Positions 53,534 to 61,512 of a stretch of 64,000 bases of DNA are shown here, in pieces. Source of the stretch: DATNPX01 sp036702975 (GTDB lineage: Bacteria; Cyanobacteriota; Vampirovibrionia; Obscuribacterales; Obscuribacteraceae); NCBI GenBank assembly GCA_036702975.1, contig DATNPX010000016.1, forward strand, positions 186,001-250,000, given 5' to 3'. Numbering within the stretch: position 1 is the first letter of the stretch; each line of letters opens with the position of its first letter. A model generated the notes under the pieces. It did no database searches. It worked only from the letters and a program-made list of their open reading frames with translations, and was not told the DNA's origin. The position numbers were made by a program, and so were the translations under genes.

Positions 53534-53683
53534 TGGCTGGCTAGTATTGACCGCTTCCAGAAGGGGCTCCACCAAAAACTTCGCAGCAGACTTCTGAGAT
53601 TTCTTCATCTCGTACACGTCAACGATAGGAATTAGAAAAAGGCTGGTAACCAAGCCTCTGAGAACAAACAATAGAGATATCAA
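53513..53683 (-). CDS. Possible small membrane protein (about 56 residues)
   Basis: A leftward frame from TTG 53683 encodes a hydrophobic N-terminal half (LISLLFVLRGLVTSLFLIPI) and an amphipathic half (EMKKSQKSAAKFLVEPLLEA), which looks like a real small inner-membrane protein. It overlaps the 3' end of the glycosidase by 21 bases on the opposite strand. No ribosome-binding site is seen, and an in-frame ATG upstream is followed at once by TGA, so the start is unclear. Confidence 0.33.
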   Translation of the reverse strand: MISLLFVLRGLVTSLFLIPIVDVYEMKKSQKSAAKFLVEPLLEAVNTSQPSIAPKL

Positions 53684-53861
53684 AGATGGGCGTTTTAAAT
53701 ATCACATAGACATACAAAAGTCGTTACTCCGAACAGCTTTGTAGCCCGAGCGCTTGTCAGCTTCTTCGCATATTGAGACGCGCAAAAATAGAGCGAGATC
53801 CCGATCGTTTTTTCCTTGATTAAACGTTTTCTGGGGTACTTCTCTACTGTCCGAAACCCGC

Positions 53862-53867
53862 TAATAT
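53862..53867 (+). promoter_or_regulatory. -10 box (TAATAT) of the putative RNA gene
   Basis: TAATAT lies about seven bases before 53874, where the structured stretch begins. The -35 region at the normal distance (cttctc) is poor, so this is a partial promoter match. Confidence 0.35.
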
Positions 53868-53873
53868 AGAGGC

Positions 53874-54084
53874 ATGAACGGTGAGCACTCACCAAATGAG
53901 TTGAGTGCTTTGAGCCGAGGGGCATTGTGGAAACGTCAGGTCGGCGCTGACCGGAGACAGTAGCAAGTAGCCCGCTACACGTGAAGGACTGACTGAAGCG
54001 TGCAGAGATACTGAGTCTTTTCGCAAGAGACAGTCAGACAGTAGCTTAAACACCACCGCAGATTTATCTGGGTGGTGTTTTTGT
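53874..54084 (+). ncRNA. Putative stand-alone structured RNA of unknown class
   Basis: About 210 bases with no gene on the same strand for more than 1.7 kb downstream, starting after a TAATAT box and ending in a strong intrinsic terminator. Hairpins visible: 53883-53891/53902-53910 (nine pairs), GTAGC 53960-53964 with GCTAC 53974-53978, and a long stem 54011-54037 (CTGA-GTCTTTT-CGC-AAGAGAC-AG-TCAG). Segments between them (ggtc/gacc near 53940-53952, cacg/cgtg near 53978-54002) can also pair. It does not read as tRNA, tmRNA, RNase P RNA, SRP RNA, the common riboswitches or 6S RNA. A 29-codon frame (ATG 53874 to TAG 53963) runs through its 5' part without a usable ribosome-binding site. Confidence 0.5.
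54048..54084 (+). terminator. Strong intrinsic terminator
   Basis: AAACACCACC (54048-54057) pairs with GGTGGTGTTT (54071-54080), with a further CAGA/TCTG stem inside and a four-base loop, followed by TTTTTG. Ends the putative RNA at 53874. Confidence 0.88.
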
Positions 54085-54146
54085 CATAGCTCTGAGATTC
54101 AACCGGAACCACTTATCAGCTATCTCCAACCTAACGATACTGATTT

Positions 54147-55130
54147 TTAGTGGTGCCGCTGAATGACGCAAACAATCTGAGGCTGGTTTGAGCGAACCAT
54201 CCCTCTTTGCGGGACGTCTCGACTCTCAATCACAAGTTCAATATCAGCCGAATGCTTTTGGACGAAGCTTCCACAAAGATCGAGCTTGCGAAGATCAAAC
54301 GGCTGCTCATTAATCTCTCCAATCTCCGCAGTAATGCACATCGCTACGATATCTTCTACATTGTCACCATAAAAACAACTGGGCGTCACCGTTGATTCTA
54401 CACTCGTACAGCCCGGTCCAAAGCGCTCATTCAGTATCTTGCTTATTTCCCCTTGTCCGAGCAGACGTTCGCGACTGCGCGCAATTTCAAGCAGTCGGTC
54501 TGCAACATCGACTCGACCAGTCTCACTGAAGTAATAACGGCCGGCTCGGCCAGTCGTTGAAACCAATTGGTTGGCAAAAACAATAAACAAAAATCCACCA
54601 GGAGCCAGAAATGAAAACATTTTTGCAACCGCAGACTCCAGGTCGTTGTCCGGGTCTATCTGTTCACTGCGAGGATCGGTGAAATGATAAAGCATGTGGA
54701 TAGCCAGTATTAAATCCTGAGGCTTCTCGAAAGCAGGCATCTGAACATCACTGGAATCATAGTAGTCCTGAAATGGCCCACAGTAACTTACACCCTCGCG
54801 CAAAGAAGACGAGCACCGTAAACACTCCTGGTATTTCGCAAGCAGCACCGGATTCGGTTCTACTAAATTTATAGTGGCTTCATGTAAGTGCTTTAGCGCC
54901 GCATCGACGATCTCGCCACCACCGGCTCCGATATCAAGGACTTGAGGGAAGCGAGGCAACTTCTCAAACAGACATTTTAGTAACGGAATAAATTCCTGCC
55001 GCTGAGTATTCCCCAAAAACGTGCCCGGCTCCGTTGGATTCGGTCTGAGCATCCGCTTTATAAACGCAAGCTCGTATGCCTCATGATTGGTTTTGCCAGC
55101 GAATTCCTGTTTAAGTTTTTCAATATTCAT
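54147..55130 (-). CDS. Class I SAM-dependent methyltransferase
   Basis: 327 residues. Motif I VLDIGAGGGEIV (SAM-binding Gly loop) with the acidic end of strand 2 in INLVEPNPVLL. Later ILAIHMLYHFTD (motif IV region) and FLAPGGFLFIVFANQLV (motif VI). The N-terminal 60 and C-terminal 100 residues are specific to this protein. The substrate is unknown; the HxxYHF layout suggests a small-molecule methylase. It lies 129 bases after the MarR gene on the same strand, with a 12-base palindrome (CAATCCGGATTG, 55223-55234) in the gap. Confidence 0.82.
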   Translation of the reverse strand: MNIEKLKQEFAGKTNHEAYELAFIKRMLRPNPTEPGTFLGNTQRQEFIPLLKCLFEKLPRFPQVLDIGAGGGEIVDAALKHLHEATINLVEPNPVLLAKYQECLRCSSSLREGVSYCGPFQDYYDSSDVQMPAFEKPQDLILAIHMLYHFTDPRSEQIDPDNDLESAVAKMFSFLAPGGFLFIVFANQLVSTTGRAGRYYFSETGRVDVADRLLEIARSRERLLGQGEISKILNERFGPGCTSVESTVTPSCFYGDNVEDIVAMCITAEIGEINEQPFDLRKLDLCGSFVQKHSADIELVIESRDVPQRGMVRSNQPQIVCVIQRHH

Positions 55131-55222
55131 TCGGTAAATATACCGTGTCTTTGATCAAGCAGGCAAATGCTGTCTTCTTGTGTCATCAAGACACATCCCT
55201 TTATTGAACCGAAAGAAACGAT

Positions 55223-55234
55223 CAATCCGGATTG
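55223..55234. promoter_or_regulatory. 12-base perfect palindrome before the methyltransferase
   Basis: CAATCCGGATTG lies 93 bases upstream of the leftward methyltransferase start. A nearby hairpin (TGTGTC/GACACA, about 55180-55196) shares the gap. Possible operator; unrelated to the TTTAC/GTAAA palindromes of the adjacent MarR. Confidence 0.35.
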
Positions 55235-55259
55235 ACCACTTAGAGAAAGCAATACTCCA

Positions 55260-55757
55260 CTACTTGCTGACATTTGATATTACAGGCGGTGCCCATCCAT
55301 TGGCTTTCAATACCCTCCCTAAAATCTCAGTGAGCTGACGAACGCTGTCTGCATCGAGATGATTGCCCAAACGCTCCTTTAGACGATCGCTGTACACGGG
55401 AAACGCAGCCATAAAAGCCTTCTCGCCGATGTCTGTCAAAGCGATATCAACACCTCGATCGTCATCTTCGCATCGCTCCCTCCGCACTAGTCGCTCTTTT
55501 TCAAGCCGTGCCAACAACCGAGACAGCCCTGCTCGTCTGATCAACACATGCTGAGTCAGATACTTGAAACGCGCCTTTCCGCCGCACTTCATCAGGATTG
55601 CGAGAACGTGAAAGGTGCTAGGCTCGACCACCTTTTTTGCTTCAGCCCGCTCCTCAAGATCAGCCACCAAGCGTGACTGAAGAAGCAAAATCGCTTTCCA
55701 TGCATCATTCAATTGTGAAAGTCGCTCGTCGAATTCGGGCTTATCAAATTTGCTCAT
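55260..55757 (-). CDS. MarR-family transcriptional regulator
   Basis: 165 residues. Winged helix at about 45-110 (STFHVLAILMKCGGKARFKYLTQHVLIRRAGLSRLLARLEKERLVRRERCEDDDRGVDIALT) with the wing DDRG and dimerising helices at both ends. Divergent from the dienelactone hydrolase gene; the intervening 74 bases contain two near-identical palindromes (separate entries), one of them starting eight bases from its own ATG. Autoregulation plus control of the hydrolase is therefore likely. Confidence 0.92.
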   Translation of the reverse strand: MSKFDKPEFDERLSQLNDAWKAILLLQSRLVADLEERAEAKKVVEPSTFHVLAILMKCGGKARFKYLTQHVLIRRAGLSRLLARLEKERLVRRERCEDDDRGVDIALTDIGEKAFMAAFPVYSDRLKERLGNHLDADSVRQLTEILGRVLKANGWAPPVISNVSK

Positions 55758-55764
55758 TTTTAAT

Positions 55765-55782
55765 TTGTTTACTCGTAAACAA
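55765..55782. promoter_or_regulatory. Operator 1: TTGTTTAC-TC-GTAAACAA
   Basis: Perfect inverted repeat of eight-base arms around a two-base spacer, eight bases from the MarR start codon. Same half-site (TTTAC) and spacer length as operator 2; their centres are 25 bases apart. A -35-like TTGTTT for the rightward gene is embedded in it. Confidence 0.72.
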
Positions 55783-55789
55783 GCGTATT

Positions 55790-55807
55790 ATGTTTACCAG
55801 TAAACAT
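55790..55807. promoter_or_regulatory. Operator 2: ATGTTTAC-CA-GTAAACAT
   Basis: Perfect inverted repeat of eight-base arms around a two-base spacer, 25 bases upstream of the hydrolase GTG start. A TATTAT -10-like sequence (55786-55791) overlaps its left edge, so binding would block the rightward promoter. Confidence 0.72.
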
Positions 55808-55831
55808 TCTTGCAGGGACGACAATTTTATC

Positions 55832-56545
55832 GTGATTAAGGAACTGTTGACAGAAAGAGTGCACTACGCCTGCACAGACGGCTTTCAAATGCCATCGCTT
55901 CTAGCCAGGCCGGCTGAGGGCTCACATCCCGGTATTGTCTTCGTCATCGAAGCGACGGGCTTGCATGTCCATGCAAGAGGATTGGCAGAAGAGATAGCAG
56001 CACACGGTTTTGCAGTGATTGCGCCAGATTTACTCGCTCGTGGCAATATGATCGGATGCTTGGTTCGCCTGTTCAGAGAGCTGGCAGCAGGGCATGGACG
56101 TGCCGTTGATGACTTGATCGCCGCCCGACACTGGCTTGGTCAGCAATCGTTTATAAGACCGGATCAAATTGCGGTCATCGGCTTTTGCATGGGAGGTGGC
56201 TTTGCGCTGCTGTTGTCAAAGACCGGGCTGTTCAAAGTTGCTGCTGATTTTTATGGACAAATTCCTCAGTCACTTGAGGGCGCATGTCCAATATTTGGCA
56301 GTTTTGGTGAACGAGACTCCGTGATTGCGCCCAAGCTGCCTCATCTTCGTCGTGAGCTAGAACGTCATGGAATACCACATGAAATAACAGTTTATCCGAA
56401 CGTTGGTCACGGTTTTATGCATAAACAGGAAAGCCCTTTGGCCGACTTCTTTCTTAAATATGGGCCAGGAAAGGGCGGATATGACGAAAATGCATCGCGC
56501 GATGCAAAAAATAAACTGCTAAGTTTTCTCGCGATGCATCTCTAA
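55832..56545 (+). CDS. Dienelactone hydrolase-family protein
   Basis: 237 residues from GTG 55832 (GCAGGGA upstream), the normal DLH length; the in-frame ATG at 55790 would lie inside the operator. Alpha/beta-hydrolase with nucleophile Cys in GFCMGGG, Asp in GERDSVI and His in GHGFM, the Cys-Asp-His triad of dienelactone hydrolases. Cytoplasmic. Family members hydrolyse lactones and esters from aromatic or other breakdown; the substrate here is not evident. Under likely control of the divergent MarR. Ends just before a 15-pair hairpin. Confidence 0.88.
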   Translation: MIKELLTERVHYACTDGFQMPSLLARPAEGSHPGIVFVIEATGLHVHARGLAEEIAAHGFAVIAPDLLARGNMIGCLVRLFRELAAGHGRAVDDLIAARHWLGQQSFIRPDQIAVIGFCMGGGFALLLSKTGLFKVAADFYGQIPQSLEGACPIFGSFGERDSVIAPKLPHLRRELERHGIPHEITVYPNVGHGFMHKQESPLADFFLKYGPGKGGYDENASRDAKNKLLSFLAMHL

Positions 56546-56548
56546 AAT

Positions 56549-56584
56549 CAACAAGCAAAGCTGAGCGAACAGCTTTGCTTGTTG
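56549..56584. terminator. 15-base-pair hairpin between converging genes
   Basis: CAACAAGCAAAGCTG (56549-56563) and CAGCTTTGCTTGTTG (56570-56584) match perfectly around the loop agcgaa. Lies four bases past the hydrolase stop and before the end of the leftward gene at 56610. Uridine runs are poor (leftward TGATTTTAG), so termination is by stem strength. Confidence 0.7.
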
Positions 56585-56609
56585 GCCGATTCCCTACTTC
56601 TCGACCGCC

Positions 56610-57062
56610 CTATCTCTTTTCGTGTTCGCTAAAGCAGCGATCTTTCCCTGGTCCTTTGACGGCGATGGAACTTTTGTGCCCGTTCAGATTCTGGACTATG
56701 TGCTCGTTGCCATCCGTCGATTTCAATTTCGAGGGCGGTTTTGAATAATTCACATCTTCGTCTGCGATAAATTTTCCGTCTTTTTTGCCATCGGAATGAG
56801 GCGCGTGCGTTGACTTTTGGCTGTCTCCATGAGGGTGTGCCCACTTAGACTCATCAGGATTATGCCAATGCTTCCAAATGTCAGCTCCCTGGTCGTTGAA
56901 ATCGATATGAGTTGGCAGCTTGGGAACACCGCCCTTTCCATTTTCAGGTCGAACTTCTTCACGGCACCAAGCCTGACTGGCTAATTTCTCATTAGACTTC
57001 GCAGCCTGAGAATCGGAATGATTTTGCTTTACTGCAACTTGCTCAAAACCTGATGACAACAT
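56610..57062 (-). CDS. Hydrophilic hypothetical protein
   Basis: 150 residues, GGGAGG seven bases before ATG 57062, so probably a real gene. Strongly hydrophilic, rich in Lys, Asp, Ser, His and Asn, with no signal peptide, membrane helix or known motif (segments IDFNDQGADIWKHWHNPDES, THAPHSDGKKDGKFIADEDV). Largely disordered in appearance; could be a stress or desiccation protein, but that is a guess from composition. Confidence 0.55.
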   Translation of the reverse strand: MLSSGFEQVAVKQNHSDSQAAKSNEKLASQAWCREEVRPENGKGGVPKLPTHIDFNDQGADIWKHWHNPDESKWAHPHGDSQKSTHAPHSDGKKDGKFIADEDVNYSKPPSKLKSTDGNEHIVQNLNGHKSSIAVKGPGKDRCFSEHEKR

Positions 57063-57548
57063 AATGCGCCTCCCACAAAATCGTGATAGTTACTAGACTA
57101 TTAAAGTGGGGTGTGCTGATACTGTCGTTCTTAAACTGTGGCAGCGTTGTGTCGCATCTGTAATTTTAGATCGTGATCATTTTCAATTTATGCCAACGCT
57201 CAATTCTCTCTAGTCGCGCTTGCAGATCTTGCAGAATCACCTCCGAGCTGCTAACCACCACATCTCGAAGTCCTTTAGCCCAACGAGAGATTATTATTAC
57301 TCCAGCGGGCACAACAGCAGCTGTCCCTTCACCAAAAGAACGTGCACCAAGTGGTATCAGAGATCGTGGCAATTAAAAGATTCACGCCCAATTGACTACG
57401 CTCGTGTATGTGGCAATTATCAGCACGACTTTTATTGCTAAGTCAATTCGCGCGAGCTTTGGGGTCCGCGAGAGCGAAACACCTTATTAAGATCGCCATG
57501 GTTCACGAAAGCATGTATATTTGAGCAAGCTCTTTCTAATCCGGCAAA
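57063..57548. other. Intergenic region, no firm gene
   Basis: 486 bases between divergent genes. A leftward frame at 57166-57372 (TTG start, SSEVILQDLQARLERIERWHKLK at its end) has a protein-like amphipathic helix but no ribosome-binding site and a stop directly before its start, so it is not called. The promoter of the histidine kinase at 57549 must lie in the last part of this region; no clear -35/-10 pair was found. Confidence 0.4.
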
Positions 57549-59048
57549 ATGCGGCTTACTCTCTTACACAAAGGACTACTTTTAGTCAGCATACCCCTGT
57601 GCTTCGAAATCACAATCTTCGGAGTTCTGATCAATTTACAGAATCAAGCGGAAGCAGAAGCACAAAGAGTCAACCGCAACAAACATATCAATGACGCTGT
57701 AAACAGAATACTCAGAGACACCATCTACGTCGGCAAGGTGCAAACTCTCTATTCTGTCCGTGGATTTAGCGCGGTAAGCTTTTTGCAACATATCGATGAT
57801 ATACGGCAGAACTTCAAAGAGTTGGACGACCTCACACGTTATGATCCTGAACTCAATAAAAGTGTGCAAACCTGCAAACAAGCGATGGACCGTGCGCTCG
57901 CAGACATAGATTTCGTGCGCCACGCCATTCGCACTGTGCGCTCCGAAGATCTTCCCGGTTTGATCAAAGACTCGCGCCAGAAGCTCGACGCAAATTTGCA
58001 AGATGTACTCAGTTCAGGATTCCTGAACCTGGCTGAAAAAAGCCTGGAAGGAACGGACGATGAAATCAGTCATCGGCTACGGGAAAAGATAAGATTTCTA
58101 CTAAAATGGGCGCTGGGGCTGAGCATTTTTCTTGGAATTTTTGGTGCCACCATGTTCAGCATGCACCTTGCTGGACGCTTACATAGATTAAGTTTAAATG
58201 CACAGCACCTGGCGAAAAACGAACCACTTCTTCCCCTGCAAGGTGGCACAGACGAAGTAGCAGAGCTAGATAAGAGCTTTCACTACGCAGCAGATTTGAT
58301 CAGTCAAGCTACTCGCATGCGCCAAGAAGTGACGGCGATGATCACCCACGATTTAAAAACACCGCTGCAATCAATTCGCAGTTTTTTCGAGATGCTGCAT
58401 CACGGCATGCTGGGCAAGTTAAACGAGCAAGGCACCAACTTGCTGGCACTATCGGAAAAAGAGTCTATCCGCATGGTCGGGCTAATCGACAGCGTTCTTC
58501 AATTGGAAAAAATTCGCAGCCATACTGTCAGCTTAAAGATTACCGAGATAGCGATCGGCACTCTTTTAGACAAAACAGCTGATGCGGTGCAAGTTCTCGC
58601 AGATGAAAAGTCGATTGAGCTGCGGCGCGAATATGCTCAGTCAAAGAATGAAACGATTCAAGGTGACAGCTTCTGGCTCGAGCAGGTGCTCGTGAATATA
58701 CTGTCCAATGCCATCAAGTTCTCGCCGCCAAAAACATTCGTCACCATAACTGTTCAACCAACAACCGCCATGGTGGTTGTCAGAATCTCGGATAAGGGCC
58801 CGGGAATTCCCAAGGAAGAGCGAAAACTGGTCTTCGAACGGTTTCACAGGGTCGCTTCGACCTCAGGCGACATTGCAGGTTCCGGATTAGGACTTACAAT
58901 ATCGAAGGAACTGGTTGAACTGCACCATGGATCAATTGACGTCGAAAGTGAAGTAGGTTCAGGTAGCACGTTCAACATCCGTTTACCTCGCACTGCGCCA
59001 AATAGAGAAGGAAGCCGAGAGAAAAATGGCGAAAATCTTACTAGTTGA
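57549..59048 (+). CDS. CHASE3-like/HAMP sensor histidine kinase
   Basis: 499 residues. First helix (KGLLLVSIPLCFEITIFGVLI), helical extracytoplasmic sensor of about 150 residues resembling that of the kinase at 40151, second helix (FLLKWALGLSIFLGIFGATMFS), HAMP, then HisKA with MITHDLKTPL, N box (NILSNAIKFSP), G1 (DKGPGIP), F box (FERFHR) and G2 (GSGLGLTI). It lacks the PAS domain of its paralogue. Its 3' end overlaps the response regulator gene by 23 bases, marking the pair as one unit. Confidence 0.94.
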   Translation: MRLTLLHKGLLLVSIPLCFEITIFGVLINLQNQAEAEAQRVNRNKHINDAVNRILRDTIYVGKVQTLYSVRGFSAVSFLQHIDDIRQNFKELDDLTRYDPELNKSVQTCKQAMDRALADIDFVRHAIRTVRSEDLPGLIKDSRQKLDANLQDVLSSGFLNLAEKSLEGTDDEISHRLREKIRFLLKWALGLSIFLGIFGATMFSMHLAGRLHRLSLNAQHLAKNEPLLPLQGGTDEVAELDKSFHYAADLISQATRMRQEVTAMITHDLKTPLQSIRSFFEMLHHGMLGKLNEQGTNLLALSEKESIRMVGLIDSVLQLEKIRSHTVSLKITEIAIGTLLDKTADAVQVLADEKSIELRREYAQSKNETIQGDSFWLEQVLVNILSNAIKFSPPKTFVTITVQPTTAMVVVRISDKGPGIPKEERKLVFERFHRVASTSGDIAGSGLGLTISKELVELHHGSIDVESEVGSGSTFNIRLPRTAPNREGSREKNGENLTS

Positions 59049-59706
59049 GGACGATTCATCCGCTGTTCAGTTCGTTACCTCTTGGTTGACCGCAGAAAGA
59101 CATATCGTCGAAGTCGCCCGCGATGGAGCCGAGGGTCTGGAGTTTATGCTCATTAGCGAATTCGACGTCATTCTACTCGACTGGGACCTGCCGATCATGT
59201 CGGGACAGGAAGTTCTCAAGCAGTACAGAGCCAAAGGTCACACAACCCCTGTGATTATGCTCACGGCCAAGTCAGACATTAATGACAAGGAGGTCGGGCT
59301 CGACAGTGGCGCCGACGACTATCTCACAAAACCTTACGCTTTGATGGAGTTGTCGGCGAGAATTCGCGTGCAATTGCGCCGCTCATCCAAACAGGTTCAA
59401 AATCAATTGGTTAGCGGCGACATCACCATCATTCCCGACCAGATGCGCGTAACACGTGCCTCAAAAGATATCGACCTCTTACCTAAAGAGTTCAGCCTCT
59501 TGGAATTTTTCATGCGCAATCCTGACCGCGTATTCAGCGCAGAAGCAATTATGCAGCGCGTTTGGCAATCAGAAAGCGACGCAACAACGGATGCATTTCG
59601 CAGCTGCCTGAAACGACTGCGCCAGAAGATCGCACTATCAGCCGAAGAGAAACCGGTCATCGAAACTATCCACGGCGCAGGCTATCGCTTCAATTCTCGC
59701 TCTTAG
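59026..59706 (+). CDS. OmpR/PhoB-family response regulator
   Basis: 226 residues beginning MAKILLVEDD. Receiver with Asp9/Asp10, phospho-acceptor Asp52 (LDWDLPIMSG), Thr in MLTAKS and Lys in YLTKPY. Winged helix (KEFSLLEFFM, RSCLKRLRQKIA, TIHGAGYRFN). The start lies inside the kinase gene (23-base overlap), with GGAAG/GAGAG upstream. Partner of the kinase at 57549. Its 3' end overlaps the converging hydrolase gene by 17 bases. Confidence 0.94.
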   Translation: MAKILLVEDDSSAVQFVTSWLTAERHIVEVARDGAEGLEFMLISEFDVILLDWDLPIMSGQEVLKQYRAKGHTTPVIMLTAKSDINDKEVGLDSGADDYLTKPYALMELSARIRVQLRRSSKQVQNQLVSGDITIIPDQMRVTRASKDIDLLPKEFSLLEFFMRNPDRVFSAEAIMQRVWQSESDATTDAFRSCLKRLRQKIALSAEEKPVIETIHGAGYRFNSRS

Positions 59707-60970
59707 CTGTGCTTGCAGAGCTGAGCTTTTTTCGCACCGAAAGAGCGGTGTCATCCATCTCTCGAAAGAATTTGAAAGGATCGGGAGTCGGTAGTCGATT
59801 GAAGACCGCAGCGATGATGACATCCCGGTCAAAACTATAAAGAAATGCACTGGCTCCGCTCATTGCACCAGTGTGGCTCCACAGCTTCAATGCCGGATTC
59901 ACTGGCACTCCTTGTGCTCTGAATCCGCCCGAACCATCGGATGGGAATTGCGTCGGATTCAGCATGTCATCGAGAGTGGTCGATTTGAGAAGAGCGGCAG
60001 TCTTGGCAGATCCATTGATGGCACTGGCGAGGCGAACCAAATCCGACGCACTAGCAAGCCAGCCTCCATGAGCATCGAAGCACTCAATGGCATAGTCGCC
60101 TCCATATGGCGATGCCACCAAGCGTGGTTCACTATCGAAGACCGACCAAGAAGGACGTTGGTTTTGACTACCCCAATAAAACACTTCCAGTGGTGTCTTC
60201 AGATTTTGGTCTGTGCGCCCCAGCTGCATATCCGTGATTTGAGCTGGTTCCAATATATTTTTGCGCACAAAATCATCATACTTTTGCCCGCTCACTTTCT
60301 CGACGATCCGCCCAAGAATGTTGAAGTTGATGTTCGTGTAGACAGACTTAGTCCCAGGATCGAAGTCCAGAGGATCAGTCATGGCATATCGAATGATTGC
60401 AGCTGGTGAAGCCGGTCTACTGGTTCCAGCGGCGTCTGCTGCAATACGCTCATACTTGAATTGTGGATCGCCAAGTGCAGAACCAAAACCACTGGCATGC
60501 TGCAAAAGTTGAGCAACGGTTATCGTATTTAGCCTCGAATCTATAACGCCAGTCCGCGTCGGCTTAAGATCGGAGAGAATTGCAAAGGCCTTATCGGATA
60601 GGCTTAGCTGACCACGCTCGACCAGCTGCCAAATGGCAACGGCCGTAACGACCTTACTGATACTGGCGATTCTAAAAAGATCGGTATCCGTGACCTGTTT
60701 CTCGCAGGCTTCGTCACTCCAACCGAACGCTCCGGAATAGATTGTGCGCCCACCCTTCGCTATGCAAAATTGCCCTCCGGGAATTTCGTATCTGTGCATA
60801 AGCGAGACGACGTTCGCGGCTACTTGCAAATGGATGGATTCCGGAGTCAGGGACTCAGTCACATGCACTTCCTCATCCGCGCCGCTTGGCGGCACCCATA
60901 TGAGCTCGCAACTAATCAATAGGCAACTGATCAACAAAACGAAGATTTTTCGCCACAATTTCAGCGACAT
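59690..60970 (-). CDS. Exported serine beta-lactamase-family hydrolase
   Basis: About 426 residues from ATG 60970 (GGGGAA upstream). Signal peptide, possibly lipoprotein (LLISCLLISCEL). Beta-lactamase/class C penicillin-binding fold: SISK (catalytic Ser and Lys) in RIASISKVVTAVA, Tyr motif YTN in SVYTNINFN, and HTG in LWSHTGAMSGAS. These three motifs define the family PF00144, which also includes esterases and D-aminopeptidases, so beta-lactam hydrolysis is not implied. Acts in the envelope. Converges on the response regulator gene. Confidence 0.9.
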   Translation of the reverse strand: MSLKLWRKIFVLLISCLLISCELIWVPPSGADEEVHVTESLTPESIHLQVAANVVSLMHRYEIPGGQFCIAKGGRTIYSGAFGWSDEACEKQVTDTDLFRIASISKVVTAVAIWQLVERGQLSLSDKAFAILSDLKPTRTGVIDSRLNTITVAQLLQHASGFGSALGDPQFKYERIAADAAGTSRPASPAAIIRYAMTDPLDFDPGTKSVYTNINFNILGRIVEKVSGQKYDDFVRKNILEPAQITDMQLGRTDQNLKTPLEVFYWGSQNQRPSWSVFDSEPRLVASPYGGDYAIECFDAHGGWLASASDLVRLASAINGSAKTAALLKSTTLDDMLNPTQFPSDGSGGFRAQGVPVNPALKLWSHTGAMSGASAFLYSFDRDVIIAAVFNRLPTPDPFKFFREMDDTALSVRKKLSSASTAKSEN

Positions 60971-61004
60971 TGGTTCCCCACATACGGTGCCAAGAGGTAA
61001 CACA

Positions 61005-61346
61005 TTAAAGGTCTATTTTCTTGCTCTCGTTTGTGAAATCAAATGGCCACGGCAAAGGAGGATGCCACACAACCGGCTCACCCTCAGGAGTCTTTCCGAT
61101 CGCTGCCACCAGCTTGTATATCTTTCCGTCTATCGACTCTTCAACCCAAACTGCTTTCCCCGATCGCATCGACTCCGCATGCATTAGTAGCCACGATTTC
61201 AGCGCCAGCAGCTCGGCGTCCGAAAGAGTCACCCGCTGAGGGCTCTCGAGCGTTTCATCAAGACATCGTCTGAGCACCATCAGCAATTTCAGTGGTTCGT
61301 CTTTGGCCGTATAGGTCACTTGATCGACCACGATCTCAGACAACAT
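61005..61346 (-). CDS. Small hypothetical protein
   Basis: 113 residues from ATG 61346, supported by GAGGG seven bases upstream; the frame extends to 61424 but that part has no signal. Reads as a mixed alpha/beta cytoplasmic protein (VVDQVTYTAKDEPLKLLMVLRRCLDE; YKLVAAIGKTPEGEPVVWHPP). No family recognised. It lies 34 bases upstream of the beta-lactamase-family gene on the same strand and is probably cotranscribed with it. Confidence 0.62.
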   Translation of the reverse strand: MLSEIVVDQVTYTAKDEPLKLLMVLRRCLDETLESPQRVTLSDAELLALKSWLLMHAESMRSGKAVWVEESIDGKIYKLVAAIGKTPEGEPVVWHPPLPWPFDFTNESKKIDL

Positions 61347-61512
61347 GCAGATACCCTCAGTAGGCAAAACCACTATTTTGCTATGGAAAATACTGACTGA
61401 AGATATGCAAAATAGTTCTGCCATACCGTAAATTTCTGCTAAACTTAATCATCTTAAAGGAAGTCCCCACCAGAAGAATCACACACAGGCGAACGGAAAG
61501 GCAGGCCGCACG

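Noticed and set aside
53941..53975. SRP RNA motif in the structured RNA (GTCAGGTC near 53935-53943)
   Set aside because: The diagnostic GGAAGGAAGCAGC tetraloop region does not follow, so it is not 4.5S/SRP RNA.
57166..57372. Leftward frame of 68 residues with an amphipathic helix
   Set aside because: Protein-like end, but a stop lies directly before the TTG start, no ribosome-binding site, and no family. A remnant is possible.
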